64,000 bases of DNA from Lineus longissimus (taxonomy: Eukaryota > Nemertea > Pilidiophora > Heteronemertea > Lineidae). The notes beneath the pieces are model-generated. The model saw only the letters and a list, made by a program, of their open reading frames with translations. It ran no database searches and was not told the DNA's origin. The stretch lies in NCBI RefSeq assembly GCF_910592395.1, contig NC_088318.1, forward strand, positions 17,234,349 to 17,298,348. The letters are read 5' to 3'. Below are positions 24,101 through 39,100 of this stretch, one piece after another; the stretch's first letter is position 1, and each line of letters starts with the position of its first letter. A program made the position numbers and the translations under genes.

Positions 24101-27100
24101 TAGATACCTCTGTGGTCCTTGGTTTCCTCTTACACATGCAGGGCGACCTACATGTATGTCTCACCCAGTTGAACTCAGCTTCCAGATCCCACACACCCCA
24201 CTCATAATTGGCACCAACTTGTATAAAGCTGTCAAAGAAGAAAGATCGAGCCTATTTACCTCGATTCCCTCCCTGTTCATGATACTGTTGTCCATTTTCA
24301 AGATGGCGGCTTTGATGGTCCTTGGCGGTGGCAGTACGGTCATACCGATGTTGATGGCATTGGAGCGTTTCGGGTCAAGTACAGTGATCTCCTTTTTGGC
24401 AGTCTCTACACCTTTCTGCAAACAGTAGCAAGCATTTGTCAATAACTGTACAAATTTGTGCAACTTCTGGCTTCTTCATATCCGAAATAGATTGTTGCAA
24501 TCTTAACTGCTGCACAAATGAGCAATTTAAATCCTAGCTCCCTGCGATTGCTAGGTGGGGCATTGAATTTTATGTGAAACATCACATCTGTCTGTCAGTG
24601 CATTACAGTAGCATATGTCAGTAAGCAGGCACAAGTCCAATCAGGAAGACAAACACCATCCCCTTATTTCCACCGAGAGAAAAAAGAACACTGCTATTAA
24701 GGCTGACCATGCCAGAATTAGAAGAGAGCCAGTACGGAGGTCATGCTCCTTCTTGAGTTAGGTGGAGCCACTGTCAGGTTTTCCTCATAGGGTGAGGTTT
24801 GACGTTTCACTTACCGCAGTCTCAATCACCCTCATAACCAGGTAGTAGAACTTCCCCGGTGCGAAACAAACCTTTTCTTTCACGACCTACGCGAGTTATC
24901 CAGAAGAACAGAAGCAGCACATCAAGAGAAAGCACATAGCACATTAGTTTTTTCGCTCCTTCAAATCTGAGTGCCCAATCAGACTAGACACAATTTAAAT
25001 TTTCACTCTGACACTGTTTACTAAGGACACAAGCCTTAGGAATCAGTTTTTGTGCATTATCCAAAACTGTTTCGGAAGACTTCGTCCCACACGACGGCAA
25101 CGCCCAGGTCAATTGGTTGAGACTATAACCAGTACACTGACCTGTACTTGGAAAAGGTCCACCCAAGTCCAATGTATTATTGTCACCTTGGAATAAACTG
25201 AGACATAAACAGAGAGCTCGAGATCTCAGCTAAACTCAAACAGTATCCTAGTGCTGTTCAAGTTACAAACTCAAAATGCTGAAATAATCGGTACACCTGA
25301 CATGCAAAGTGTCCTTCGACTCCCAAGATGATAATCTAAATGCCAATGCTACTGGTGTATTGAAAATAACCAATCATTTGAAGATCAGTGAACTTAAAAA
25401 AACAGAACTTTTGATGTGCTTGCTACCATTCTTACCTCAACCCCGGTGCGTAAGATCATGATGATGACAAATTTCGAGAGAAAGACCTGCTTTTGCCATC
25501 TTACTGACATGCCACTGCAACACTATCGGGTGTAAACTATCTAACAAAAAAGTATTGATGAACTGGAAAACCTCACTGCCAATGCTTAATCTCAAAAGAG
25601 GCCAATGTAACCTTGATAACTCAAAGTCTGAAAACACACTTTTTTATCATTCGTGCATTGAAGACAGATCAGAATGTGATGCACACACTACATTGTTGTG
25701 AATGAGAGATGCGCATGACACAGTAGTGAGGGGCAGACATAGGGGTCTGGTCAAATGCACATCAAGGGCCACAAAGTGATGGGCCAAGACCTTACCAATT
25801 TAGCCAAATTTTAGGTCAGCCTGTACAGACGGGATGGTGATAAACAGGGAAACAACTAGATGATACCAGAGAAAGGCATATTGAATGTAAGACGTGGAAC
25901 ATCCACTTAATGAAGAGAAGTAAAAGGACTGGTCAGTGCAGGAACTAAACTATCGATCAAAAGTTGTATGGGTTTGTGATGTAGTGAGCAGGGGAGTAAA
26001 ATGTAGGTTAAAAATGAAAGGGTGTGGAATAAAAATAAAACGTGTTTAGTAAAAGCGTAATCTTACCGTCTCCTATTAATGTTAACGTAGCCAGCAATAT
26101 CCGGCATGCGGGTTAGAGGATAATATGGAACGAAGGAATAAAGCATTCGTTATCAATAACACGATATTCTACAGGTTTAACCTTAACTCTTCATGGACTG
26201 ATGATGATAATCATCATCATCATTACTGGCGTAAAACCCTATTGGATTTTTGCTAGAGGTATGGAGTCCACCACAGGCTACTGTCAACCTTTATGGGATC
26301 TTTGAAGAACAAAGTTAAGAACAAAACAAAGCAAGCTTCTAGCATTTAGTAGCGCCAACAAAAAAACTACAAGAAATCTAACTTAGGCAATGATCGTTGT
26401 TCTAAATTTAAGATTTCTAAAGGCGAGGACTCAACCAAATAACCTATCCGCACGAGAGGAAATTCATCCCATACCTGAATAAACTGCACAGGATCTATTC
26501 TAATGAATTGACAAGCTGATAAACTCTGCATGCATGATGAAGGCATTAGTTGCAGCATTTGAACACAATATTCTTGAAGCCACTTCCAGGTATTGCAAAC
26601 AAATGTCCCTTTCACCACCTACCTTTGTTTTCAACTCATTGACTCTCGTCTCAAACAGATGCTCCAACTTGTCACTATCGAGCTTCACCGGCACCACGTT
26701 GTTCCATATTGTCGTCTGATCCGTGGCAAACGGATTGGCGTGAGGTTTCACTTCTTTCCAATGTAACCGCACAGTCTTTTTGCTCTTTTTGTAGCTGGCC
26801 CCAGGTGGTGGTGGTAGTTGGGGTCCTGAGGGGCCTGGAGGTGGCGGGAATAGTCCTGGTGGTGGGGGTGGTGGTGGTGGGCGGCCGTCCACAAAATTTC
26901 CATGAGGGGGAGGTGGTGGAGGCATGGGTACTCCCATCCCGGGCATAGGCGGTGGAGGGGGAACCCCACCGGGTGTTAAAGGAGGTGGTGGGGGGACTCC
27001 TGCAGCGAACGGACGAGGTTCAAGACAATTCATATCGTCATCTCCCGTCAAGTCCGTGAAATCTAAATCACCTATTTTTAACTGTCGACGGAATTTCCGA

Positions 27101-30100
27101 TGTAAAGCGTCCCACTGTAAATCACTTTCTGACTTCCGCACCTCCGGCACAATTTGTCTTAATGAGTCCCGACGTTCTAATGGCTTATTACTACTCAATA
27201 ATCCATCCTTAGCACGTTCAATGAGACCAGACATATCACCAAGGGGCGAGGATGGCCCTTCCTTATTCAAATTCTGAGACAAATTCACGCCTGCCAATTT
27301 CTGCGCGGCCGATTGCACACTACCCTGATTATCCAATTCTAAGTCTGACTTTTGAACTTTATTGTCCTTTTGTTTCAAACTCTCCATGCGGGTGGAGATA
27401 CTCTCCCCAGGCGGAGTATCAACATCTGGATCAGTTTTTGGCACCTCATTTTCATCGATACTTTTATCCGATATTCGGTACAACATCCAGCGTTTATCGT
27501 CCGCGATCCCCGTAATGCCCGCTTCCTTGTTGTTGTTGTTGTTTATCACATCTTGACTAGTTCTTGGACTCCCTGGTTCTTTGCCTTTCTCAGCGTCTGT
27601 GTTACTGATGTAACCCGACTCCGTTGAACCCTGGTAGCGGTGGTTGACTCGTGACTTAGCAGAACCCTCACCTTCGGGCTTGGCTTTCTCATTGTCTGAA
27701 GAATTGAAGAAAATTATAAGAATTCAATTCAGAATGATTCTTTTATCACTCAATCTCTGTACAAACCTGAAAATGTTCGGACCAAACAGCAAAGAAGCTT
27801 CATGTTTTCAGTTTACAGTGTCTGCTTTTTGGGATTAAACGTGGTAAACGGAAAGAAGTAAGGTAAAACAGAAGGTAAAACAAAAAGGAAATAAAGATTT
27901 TTTAAAATGGGTGGGTCCTACTTCATTTTACTGGTGAAGTACTAACTCTATAGCATGACAACTAATTCCGAGGTGAAATTTTTTATTATTGTTGACTGGT
28001 CAAACAAAGGGTGCCCTAACTACTCAGACAAAGGCAACTTTTTGTGGTGCTGGGACAATTTCTCAATCGTGATTCAGTCAACATGTGCACCAATAGAACA
28101 GTTTAATTGCATCTGTAAAAACTTTGATGAGAAACAATTGAAACAGTCGGATGATATAAATGATTTTACGCTAGAATATAATGAAAATATAATTTCTAAA
28201 TGTACTCAAATCAAAATGTAAAATAAAATTTAAAAGTATCATTCCCAGAACCAGTAGAGGACAGACCTTGTACTTTAAACATCTGCCCATATTTCCGATA
28301 GATAGGCTTTTTTTTGGGCCTTGCTGAAAGTGAATGTAAGTGTAAATAGGGTGAGGGGTCAGGATGTTTGAAATGACCTTCAAATGTCAAGGTGAAATTG
28401 GTAACCTTTGTGAAATTGATCTTGACAAATGTGAATGTCTTTTGTGACCAGACAGCTTGGCCAAGGAAAAACTGGTGACCTTTGTGAAGGTCCTGAAATG
28501 AAAAGGTTGACCCTGACAAAAGTGAAGGTCATTTATGGCCAGACAACGATGGTCAAGGTGAAGTTGGTGACCTCTGTGAAGGTCGTGAAGAATATGGATG
28601 ACCCTGGCAAAGGTGAACAAATAATTTAGTTAGGTACTCATAACTCTCACCAGAATTTCCTAACACATAGATGCTGTTAATCTAAACCTACTTGAGAAGC
28701 CTTTCCAGTTAACTATCAAAGCCTCCTAAATACCCATGCTGTTAAAATGACACTGTCCCCATTAATATTCATACATGCACATGCAATCTAAAACTTATAA
28801 CACCACAGACCCCTTGATGAAACGCCCTCAGTTGTTTCTGTGCGAGTGGTCTTTTGGACCCAGTGACATTGCACCTGTAGTCAAAGGGCCAAGTTTTAAC
28901 TGATAGAGTTTATCGTCATGAATAAATTTGAAACTTTGTTCAAGCATAGGGATATTTTTCATTTCAACTAAACTTTTTAGCCAAAAACCATAAACAATTC
29001 AACAATTCCAATGGCCTCAAATCAAAGTTTCAAATTTTTTCAGGAAATTCGCATCTATTTCTTACCTATACTCTCTAGAGAGCTTAACGAACTAATAGAT
29101 GCATGCTTGGAGCTATCGGCCGCTGGGGACTCAAGACGATTAACAAGGTCGTGCACCCCTTTTGGTTTAACAATCTCCTTATCCTCAAGCACAGGTTTCC
29201 GGAAGGAAACATTTCCGGAACCAGCATCCAGATCAATCTGGTTGGGCGTTTCTGGTTCTGGTCTAGGATCAGTGGCGTCCCTTGTAGGCGGTGGTTTTTC
29301 TTCGTCCTGGAAAACTCGGATTGTCGGGCTTTCTGATGAAACATCTGGTGTGATGCTATCAACATCAACCTTGCTATTGGCCTGTTCGATTATCTGCGAT
29401 CGCTGGCGCTGTCTACGACGGCGGCGACTTGAGGGTAGATCTGTCACGATAGAGCATGCACATGCAAGATAGTTAGTAAACACAGAAACACGAGGGCATG
29501 CAGTAGACTCGGCCAGCCACGAGCCATGCATAACTTGTACCAAAGGATTCTGCACCCTTTACTAAGAGGCTCACACTGTACGAATCAATTCGAGTCAGAA
29601 CCTGGGAAAACCACTATGGTTCAAAAGGAGATAACATTACTGATTCAAGTTCTTATGATGCACCGTCAAGAATGAAGCTATGGCTGAGACGATTGATGAT
29701 TAAAATGAGGTGATTTCGTGAGCTAAACTTGATTCCTACAATCTTGTTCATGAAAACCAAGAGATGAAAATCCCAATTAAAAACATATAGACATCAATAA
29801 GGAGACGTAATTTACAACAGAGAGAATTTGAAATCGATTTGGAAGCTGGATGGTTTGGCGTATGACAAGAGATACGTGCAAGATGATGAGGGCCAACCCT
29901 TGATAGTGCAAGTGAGGATATACTTGCAAGCTACAGAATCTACAAGGGGTTCTGGGTACCCCTAATGCAATATGTGACCTTCTAGGGGTCAGATAATCCT
30001 ACCCCCATTCCCTAACTATAAACGTTTAAAGCATGAAGCACAAGGAATGCAAAGAAATGGAAATGAAGATATGACATGAAGTTGAAATAAATGAAATGGT

Positions 30101-33100
30101 CCAGGGAGCTAATGAAAATAAAGAAGTAGTTTTGCGAGGGGGCTAGTTTAAGAAAATCATTGGCTGACTATGTCACAGTACAGAAGCCCAATAATTTACA
30201 AGTTATTTCCCAGTCTGAAGTACCTGGGAGTTAATGGGGCAAAATACTGAGTTGAGGAAGTTTCAAATAATCTGATGAGTCCTGCGTCATGCTATTGGCA
30301 ATAGCTTTGTTATGGTGACAGAAATGGCAGACTTAAAGAATCAGTCATCGCACGATCATGACATGACACAGTATTGGAGCAACACGAGGTCTTTGGGCCA
30401 GCTTCATTCGTTACATGATCAATTGAGTCATGGCGGCGATATAGTCCTGAAGTTGTTCCACTACTGTTTGGTGATGACATGATGTCAAGGGAAACAGTCA
30501 AAGCTTTGTCTTGCAATAAGGTGCAAGTTAATGTACCAAGCTCATATAAGCTGTTATAAGCAGAATAACCCAAAGTTGTCATAAAGAGATGCTGTATCAA
30601 TGTTTGAAAAGCGCTTGACTCAATATGATGAAGAGCATGAAGGGCCTCTACTGGCAGCCTAGGTGGAACTCGAGGGACACAACATTGAGAGGGGAGGGTC
30701 ATCTACGCATTCTGACAAAACATGCACATGAATGCACTAACATCCCCTCCACCCTGCTATTTGATTCCACATGCTTGGAGCCACCTCATTACACACTCGG
30801 TTAAGACTACAGGGAGTGTACCGAGGCTTGGGGGTCAAATACACATCCCTGATCATGGTGAAACAAGCAGACGATGAACCAATGGTTGAGGCAGATGGCA
30901 GCACAAAGTTCACGCTACAAAATGATTACCGAGTTTGGACGGTCGCATAACGAACTTGTCGGGTTCCTCGTTTCCCTTCACCGTGTCATCAGATCTATAA
31001 TCTGATGATCGATCCGTGCTCTCCGCTATAAAATATCACCGAAAATACCATGTTTCATTCAAGTTTTTTCCCCAAGGAAACAAAGAAGTTATAATAGGCC
31101 TATAGTATAAATTTGACTCATCTATACCAGATGTCGGGATGCTTAGCTAGTACCGAAATGAGATTGTCTCTTACATGCAGCTTGCCAGAAGATCAGAGAA
31201 TTTGCTGAATTAATTTGCAAAAAAGTTTGTCATTCTTGTACCTAAGCAATAAATGTAACATAAACAGGCTGAAAAAGCCCTTGTATGCATTCTGGACATT
31301 ACAACCATGCAAAATGAAGGTTGCATTATACTTCTCAACACTAACCTTGCCCATGCAAATTGATACTCTATCCAATATTCAATATGTCAGCCAGTTGCCA
31401 AGTGGCAGTGAACTAAAAAGATGCATAACGTGCACTTCAAACTGACACCAAAACACATGAAAGCATTCAGTTTATACCAAATATGCTTTTGGCACTTACT
31501 GCATTCATGATTACTGATGGAAAGGTCACCATGGTATTTCTTTTGCAATGAAACCAATGTAACAAAAATAACTCGCAATTCCTCGCAAATACTTACATTC
31601 TTCAGATACTTGGGCATTTCCGTTCATCTGTGTGCCGCTTGATGCCACCAATGGGGAGGCAGGTTTATCAGAGATGGATCCCTTACGAGAGCCTAAATGC
31701 ACATCAGGGACTGTCCGGGCTCTGAAAAACAGGTAGGGCATATCAACAGACAATTCAAGGGAGCCATAGATTCCACAACCATGGGACTGGTGGGCAGCAA
31801 TACCTGATCAAAGGCGCTATATATCTTGTAGTTTTGGGACTGTTGCAATTGACAATGGTATCACTGTATTGACATATTGTTTGGTACTGGGTCAAAAATG
31901 ATATCAATTTATAGTAGTGACACTCATACCTGAGTCTAAGGCACAACCAATACAACACTACCTGTCATTGCTACAACTTTTACCAGTGTCATATTCAAAA
32001 TAGAAGGTCTTTATACACCCGACCCTTTCATCGATCCCATGATGCCATAGGAGACAAGACTGTCTAACAGTTTAACAAGTGTTAGTTGATCCTAGAGCAA
32101 CATCACAAAACGACAATATGACATCACTATATAACACACGTGTGGTTACTATCAAATGTTACTGGCACTATATGGCAGTTACACCTTATCGAATACTGTG
32201 CTGTGGACACACCTAACAAGGTGCTGCAAGACATCTTCACCAAAGGTTGTGCCAAGATGTGCCAGTCTGTTGACAGCACATTGAAGGCCGCTTCTCAGAC
32301 TGCATGATCATGATGTCTTGAGATGATGTCAGTGCAGCCCCTCTCTGTGTATTATTACAATGTGCCACTAGATCTAAGATAACAATGACTACACATGTTT
32401 CCCTTGTCTTCTGCCTACCAGTCAGGGTAGTCTCACACAAATATTCATCAGCCTTTATTTACGCCATGATACAGCTCATGCAAAAATATTTATGTATAAG
32501 GATCGAAAAGGGAAAATATGATGTAGGATTGATATTCAGACAAAATTTGAAGAGACTTCAGAAAAGTAAAGAAAACACTTTGATATCTTCCCCAATATGA
32601 AAATAATGATTGGACGGAAATGTTAACATATGGGTACCATGGTTACTGAACACCAATCCTCAAACAAAAGTGCCGAGTTAGATTCACATCTCAAAGTGCT
32701 CAGCCATTTCGTATATAATGGCACCTGATTCTGACATTGAGACATTGTGCAAACCATTTGATTATCAAACCAGTGTCACGAGTAGGTTAGATACATTTAT
32801 GAATACTCCTCAAGTATCTTGCCTCTCATTGTTAGATAACTTCTGTGGCTGAGGTAACTTCCGCTGTTGGGGAAACCTCCTTGGCTGTGGTAATAATCTT
32901 GGTTTACCTCTTCCACTGCTTGGCAAAAGAAATTCTATATCATCACTCTTTTATCTCCAAATCTCTAAGGAAAGCTCCAGATGGGGACTTTCTAATGCTC
33001 CAGATGGGCACTTTCTAATGCTCCAGATGGGCACTTTCTAATGGAAAACTTCTTGGCATGACCATTCATTGGAAAGCTGTTGATTAGCAGTTTTGGATGG

Positions 33101-36100
33101 AACCCTCGTTTTCATGATTAGATTGGGTATGTTATACATATGTAGGATTTCCCAATCCCCGACATGGTTTTCGTGCAACTACCGTATGTACTGTGTACTT
33201 GCTATTCATGAACAAGGCTGAAGAAAGATGCATGCTACTCCTGATTAAGAGAAATTTTCATGCATGCGAGAGTAAAAAGACAGCTCTTTTCAAAATATTT
33301 TTTTCAAATTTGAAAGAAATGAGTGAGAATATACAGAAGATTAGACATTGTATACAGCATGCACGGACACTTCCGCAATGCATGCCCATAGAAGCCATAC
33401 ATTTAAAGACACAGTCAGGATGACCATAAAATCTATGATGATATAACCAGATAGCTCACTAAGGAATATGGCAAATGGGTTTGGTGGCTAATGGATAAGG
33501 TCAGGGATTGCATCAATGCGGAATCAATACATGGGACATAGGGGATGGGGCAAAGCAAACCAGCCACCTTCTTCAACTCCACAGACACTTCCCGAGATTT
33601 CATGGTCACCCGAGCCCACCACAACAACAATGACACAATGCAATATACAGATAAAGCAATGAAAAACACCTGAAAACAACACAACTTACTCCTCAACAGG
33701 TTCACCTTGTTTTGCTAAATAACTAGCGCCACCGTTGACGTCAACCGTAGAATTACAAACTCCCATATCATCGGCATTTTCGTTGACTTTGACATCATGA
33801 TTATCAACACCTAAATCCTTTTTCTCATCACCGACACCATTTACGCTCTTATTAGTGTCAGTTTCAATGCCTGCATCACCCAAAGTGCTCGCACGGTGTG
33901 TGACATCATAACTTGCATCGTTACTTTCACTAATCGCCGCAAGCTCGTCACGGGGACAATCAGCACATACGTGTGAGATATCACCAATTTTGTCCAAATC
34001 GCCAATTTTGAGACTGTTTCTTTGGACCTCGTCAGTCGTTGCCGTACTGACAGAGTCCTCTTGATTTTCTTCCAAAAGACTTGTTGACATAGCAATGGCG
34101 GTTTCGATTGCTAATAGATTTTGGGCGGCAATTTCCTCAGCAGTGAGGGAATCCCTTTTGCCCATATTAGGAGTCTCGTCAACGCCAATGCCTCTTGTAG
34201 CGATAGAGTTTCTTAACGCGACGTCTTCGTCAACGGTGAGCTCATTTGTGTTGGCATATAAACGGCTGAAAGAGACAATCACCAGCACATTATACACCCA
34301 CATCATCAAACTTCCACAACGTATCGAAATCAACCAGAGAAAAAGCAGTTTCCCACCATGAAGTAGCTGAACCAAAGCACGAGTAACCTTGAGGTGCACA
34401 CGGACAAAGCAACTGGGGATGTGAAGGCTCACCCATAAGCTACAGGTAAGAGTAGTGTGTATGACCAGTTGGGCAGAGGAAAAGCCAGATCAAAATAAAG
34501 ATGGTCCATCAACTCAAAAGTGAGAGAGGAAATAGTGAGCCAATTTGCCATCTAGCCATGACTCTACCAACTCATGCAGTTATGAACTGTTGACATACGG
34601 ATAAATATTTCCAAACTGAGCGGGAGCCTGCAGCGAGCGACGCCTGCGATATTCTGTTATTCTTTGGATAAATAAAGTGTTAGTTTAGAACCGAGGGATT
34701 AATACGATGCAGGAAGGATCTAGAATGTAACTGTTAGAAACAATGAGTTATATAACTACCGGTAGTTGGGGACTTGGTGTGATTAACATGAGTATCACCA
34801 TATCATGCCAAGAGAAAAATACCCATGTTCCATCAGGATTTTAATCAAACTATGATTTTCAGACAAGGCCTTTTCCATGGTGTTATATTCTAGTATCCAA
34901 GGAAGGTACTTCTCAGCAACATTCTAAGTAATCAGAGGTGCAAGGACCAAGTTTTCAGCTGAATCAATAGAGAGTTAGAAACCGATGACAAGGCTGACCA
35001 CAGGTAACATACGGTTATCGACTATCGGTAGGACTATACTCTAAGACGTACCTCGGTCTATTCGTTCCCTTTTCCTTCTCATCTTCACCTGTTTCTGATG
35101 ACTCTGTGGTCGTTGGCAACGTTCCCCGCCTTAGCAGCGGTGACGATGCACCGGTAGGGGTGGTGCCACCTGTCGACCTCCGACTCTTCCTGCTTCCTTC
35201 CTCGCTCTGTAAACGTGGTGTTTTACGCATGGTATCTTTCTGGGCCTGGCTGTCAAGGTCACCATCTTCGTGTTTTAAGGCTCGCTGAAAATACCAAGTT
35301 GAATTAGTGACGTTATACTCATGGCATGAACTGAAGGGGAAAGGAAAGCGTTTCAGCTGTGCCATCATGATATTGTACATAATAACTTCACTTCAAGACT
35401 CCCTTAGCACCGACAAATGCTGTCCTGAAACAGTGTCTTGACCAGGTTTGACAGTGCCAACCATGTCGAAGCTTGAAGGCTTGTGAGCCTGTCACGACAA
35501 ATTCCTCGTCCTCCTGAGTGGCCTTACCTCATATATATGCAACTGATCCAACAAGTCTAATTCAGCGCCTGTCTTGTTCATGTGCCTTTTGATGATGTCT
35601 TCCATGCCCTGCTCTTCCAGTGCGTCTGTCACATCGTAGAACGTATCCTGGTCCGGGATAGCATTGAGAGCCTGCAACGTAATTTCCAAATGTCCAAATA
35701 TTTTTTTCACTTTTTTTTTTGCTCAAAATGAACCAACATCACCAAAATCACCAACATCATCAGTCCCAAAACTTTTTTGACTTTGAAAATTTTTCAAAAT
35801 TTTGAACTGACTGAATGATGAAAATACTTCTAAGTCCAAATATTTTGTTCACTTTTTTTCTGCTTAAACCAGTAAGAGATTGGAGAGCCTTTGAAGTACC
35901 AGACGAAAACTATGTCAATTTGCAGACACAGATAACCAAGATTAGGACCAGGGTAATCACCTCAACAATTCTCAAAGGAATTGATTTCCAAAACCGGATG
36001 ACCAGAACTGACCTTATCGGTGATACTGCCTTCTTCCTTTAGATACATTTTCAATAAATGTATGCAATTTCACATCAAATCACCGACCAAAACAAAAATT

Positions 36101-39100
36101 CACTAAAAGATCCTTCATCTACCAACGATAGTCTCCAACATTGAAACGCAATCAGAATGTGGCCAACATATCCTATTTATGAACAAATCCCCGCATAGTT
36201 TCGTGTAATTACAAATTAATTTCATACTACTAATCAATTAATCCCTACTATGACGACATCAATCCCCATTCATCGGTGGCCTCCCCCTCAAATTTGGTCC
36301 GATATCCGACCACCCGAACTGGGTCATGGCAATTTCTTGTGAATTATGTAGATTTATTTCGTTATAATGGGACAGGCTCTATTTCCAGTGCTGTCGTCCT
36401 GATTACCAATCATTATTACCCTGAAACCTCCTATTTAGGCACTTCAATGAAGACCACCAGAGGTGCTTTGGAATTGCTGTGAAATTCACACAGGAAAGTT
36501 AAACTTGCCATCATGCAAACATGCAAACATCTCCTTCTAATACTTCAGAAGCTCTTTTACTTTGTTATTCTGGTGAACATGAAAATGCATTTGCTTCATA
36601 TAATGTAGCAGATATCACAAATTTCAGTTTTTTTCTTCTTTTCTTTAATTTTCAATGAATTTCATTGGTACTCTCTCACCAAATTTCACCAAATCTGAGG
36701 GATTTTTCATTTAAAATGTCGCAGAGAGTAAGGCTGTTTTAGAAACAAGCGAAGGTTTTCTGCATGGCCCACCATCCGTAGTCCGCCTCTGGAGGTTTCA
36801 TTTTGAGGTCAGTTAATATAATTACCTGACACAACAAACACTACGCAAACACACCAGAGAAATTCAGCGCCAGTCAGTCATCAATTCCTCTGCCCAGAAA
36901 AATGTAATTAAGCAATGATAATCTATATGACAATACATTTAAAAGCTACTACTGCTCATCAATGGTTTTGATGATCTCATTTTTATTTCAGGAAAATTCA
37001 CCTACACACTTTCTGTTGTGTACACGGACATTTTTTCGAACCTGTACAGTTGTGTCCCGTCATTAGTTGGCATAAAAGGCCAGTACATTTTGTACAGGAA
37101 AATGTATTATTAGTATATGGATTCTGCAATCAACATGAGTTGAAAGCAAACCTAGAATGCGGTAGGTGTTTATTGTCATGAATTAACGCAAGTGGATAAC
37201 ATGCCATCGGAAACCTGACCGCTGTAGAAAAACTGTCTGTATTGTTTTTATAATTGTGATTTTTCATCACGGCATACCAATGTCATAGAGTTCCTGTGAC
37301 TGAATTCCGCTCCATACAAACTTGTAGTATTAGCGGATAAACAGATTGAATACCGATTTGATTTATCAGCGGAACAATTAAGTCGTCCATTTGCTACTCG
37401 GGAATCACACCGTAGGATCAGGGTCTGACTTTATCGAGAACATTTTAGACCAAATGAAAGGGCCACATGTCACAGGAAGACATACACTCAAGTCTTAGTT
37501 ACCTGGTTCTATCCTAACACTCGGAAATTCTCATGTTGTTTAGTACTTAATGAGCAGCTCAGCTGAGTTCTTAACTGAAAGGTTTCAGGAGAGACCCGGC
37601 TTTGAGTATAAGTCAGATGATAACACATACTGTCATGACTGTAGTTGATATCACGCTATAAAACTTTAAAACATTTTATCTATCTAATTACCTTTGTTGT
37701 TAGATTGATTGTAAAGTATGTTGCCGAGGCATCAGCGCACTCTACAGTCCATGTCCAGTACTGGGCCTCGGCCTCACCACATTTACTCAGAATAAATGTC
37801 ACAAAACACATCCTCAGAATCGGTACCCAGATCCTTAGATCAAAGTGTTTTATCCAACATAAAGTTAAGTTCCCAATAGCATATCCAACTAGAATTATCC
37901 AGAATCCAGCCCAGTTTCCAAGAGCTGCAACCATTGGGATAATCCCAGCCAATAAATCCAATCTTGTAACAAAAACCAAATCTCGCCTAGATTAACACCA
38001 CCACAACATGAAATCAAACCATCCCATTTACCATCTTCAAGAATAACCGTCACGCTCTGATTACCACTAATTAATCATTGTAATTAATAATCGACTGATC
38101 CAAACGGGTCGATTATTCTAGGTAACCATTTTACTCTGCCTCCTGTAGCCGCATAGATCCATCACTCCGCAGACCAAAATTAACCCGCTCAGGTTGCTTG
38201 CGGTGAGCAGAATGTCGACTTCAATGATATCATTGATGACGAAATTTAGGTCACTTGCACTCAGAGCTCATGAGAACTGATATAAGATATTGCAATTTAG
38301 CATCTACTTTCACAAGCTTGATCACCCGGTAACAATGTTCCACAAATTTTAAGTATTGAGTTTGGGTCAACTTATAGCCAAATAACAATGGATAGAGAGA
38401 TACATTTGTAGCTTATTTGGTGCCTGAGATATTGTTCAAGACAATTCCGCAGGAAAGAAGTGGCCATTGCCCTTGATACACATAACTGCCTCTGATTCAT
38501 CACTAGCATCTTACGAGGTCATCTAATTAAATATTTCCGATATCATCATTCAATTACTACTTGTAAGTGATATCCAGAAAAACTACCAGTTCAATTCCTA
38601 ATAGTCTGTTGGAACAAAGTGGATGTTTAGATGTAGACTTTGTTATGAGTGAGAAGTAGAATGTACTTGTTTTTTCAATAAATCTTATCAGTACCAGTGT
38701 GAGGTGTCAAATGTACCTAAAAGTTGGTTCTAACTCATGCTGATACTGACAGAAACAGTTGTGACTAAATCAGTTCTCGGCCATTGAAATAGTCTTAGTT
38801 AATGTTAACAAATCACTCATTGTATAGTACCCCCAGGTATATGGCACGGCTTAACCCGCCGGCCATGAGGGAATTCCTTTATGGCCCAGTGGTTGGCGCG
38901 TTGGCCCCAGAGTGGAAGTTAAGCAACGTTGAGCGCGGTCAACCTTTGGATCGGTGACCGGCGCATACAATACACTCATTTTGCAGAACTGAAGGACTGT
39001 GGACTCTTATTAAGGCAGTATGGCCACTGTACTTTTAACCTCAGTTGACCCACTATCCCCCGACACCAAAGAACATGTAATCCTTCTTTACCTCGAGGAG

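Noticed and set aside
37680-37979. Hydrophobic 99-codon minus-strand frame next to a GTAATT site
   Set aside because: The opposite strand is open over the same stretch, there is no clear acceptor, and the sequence matches no family I recognise.
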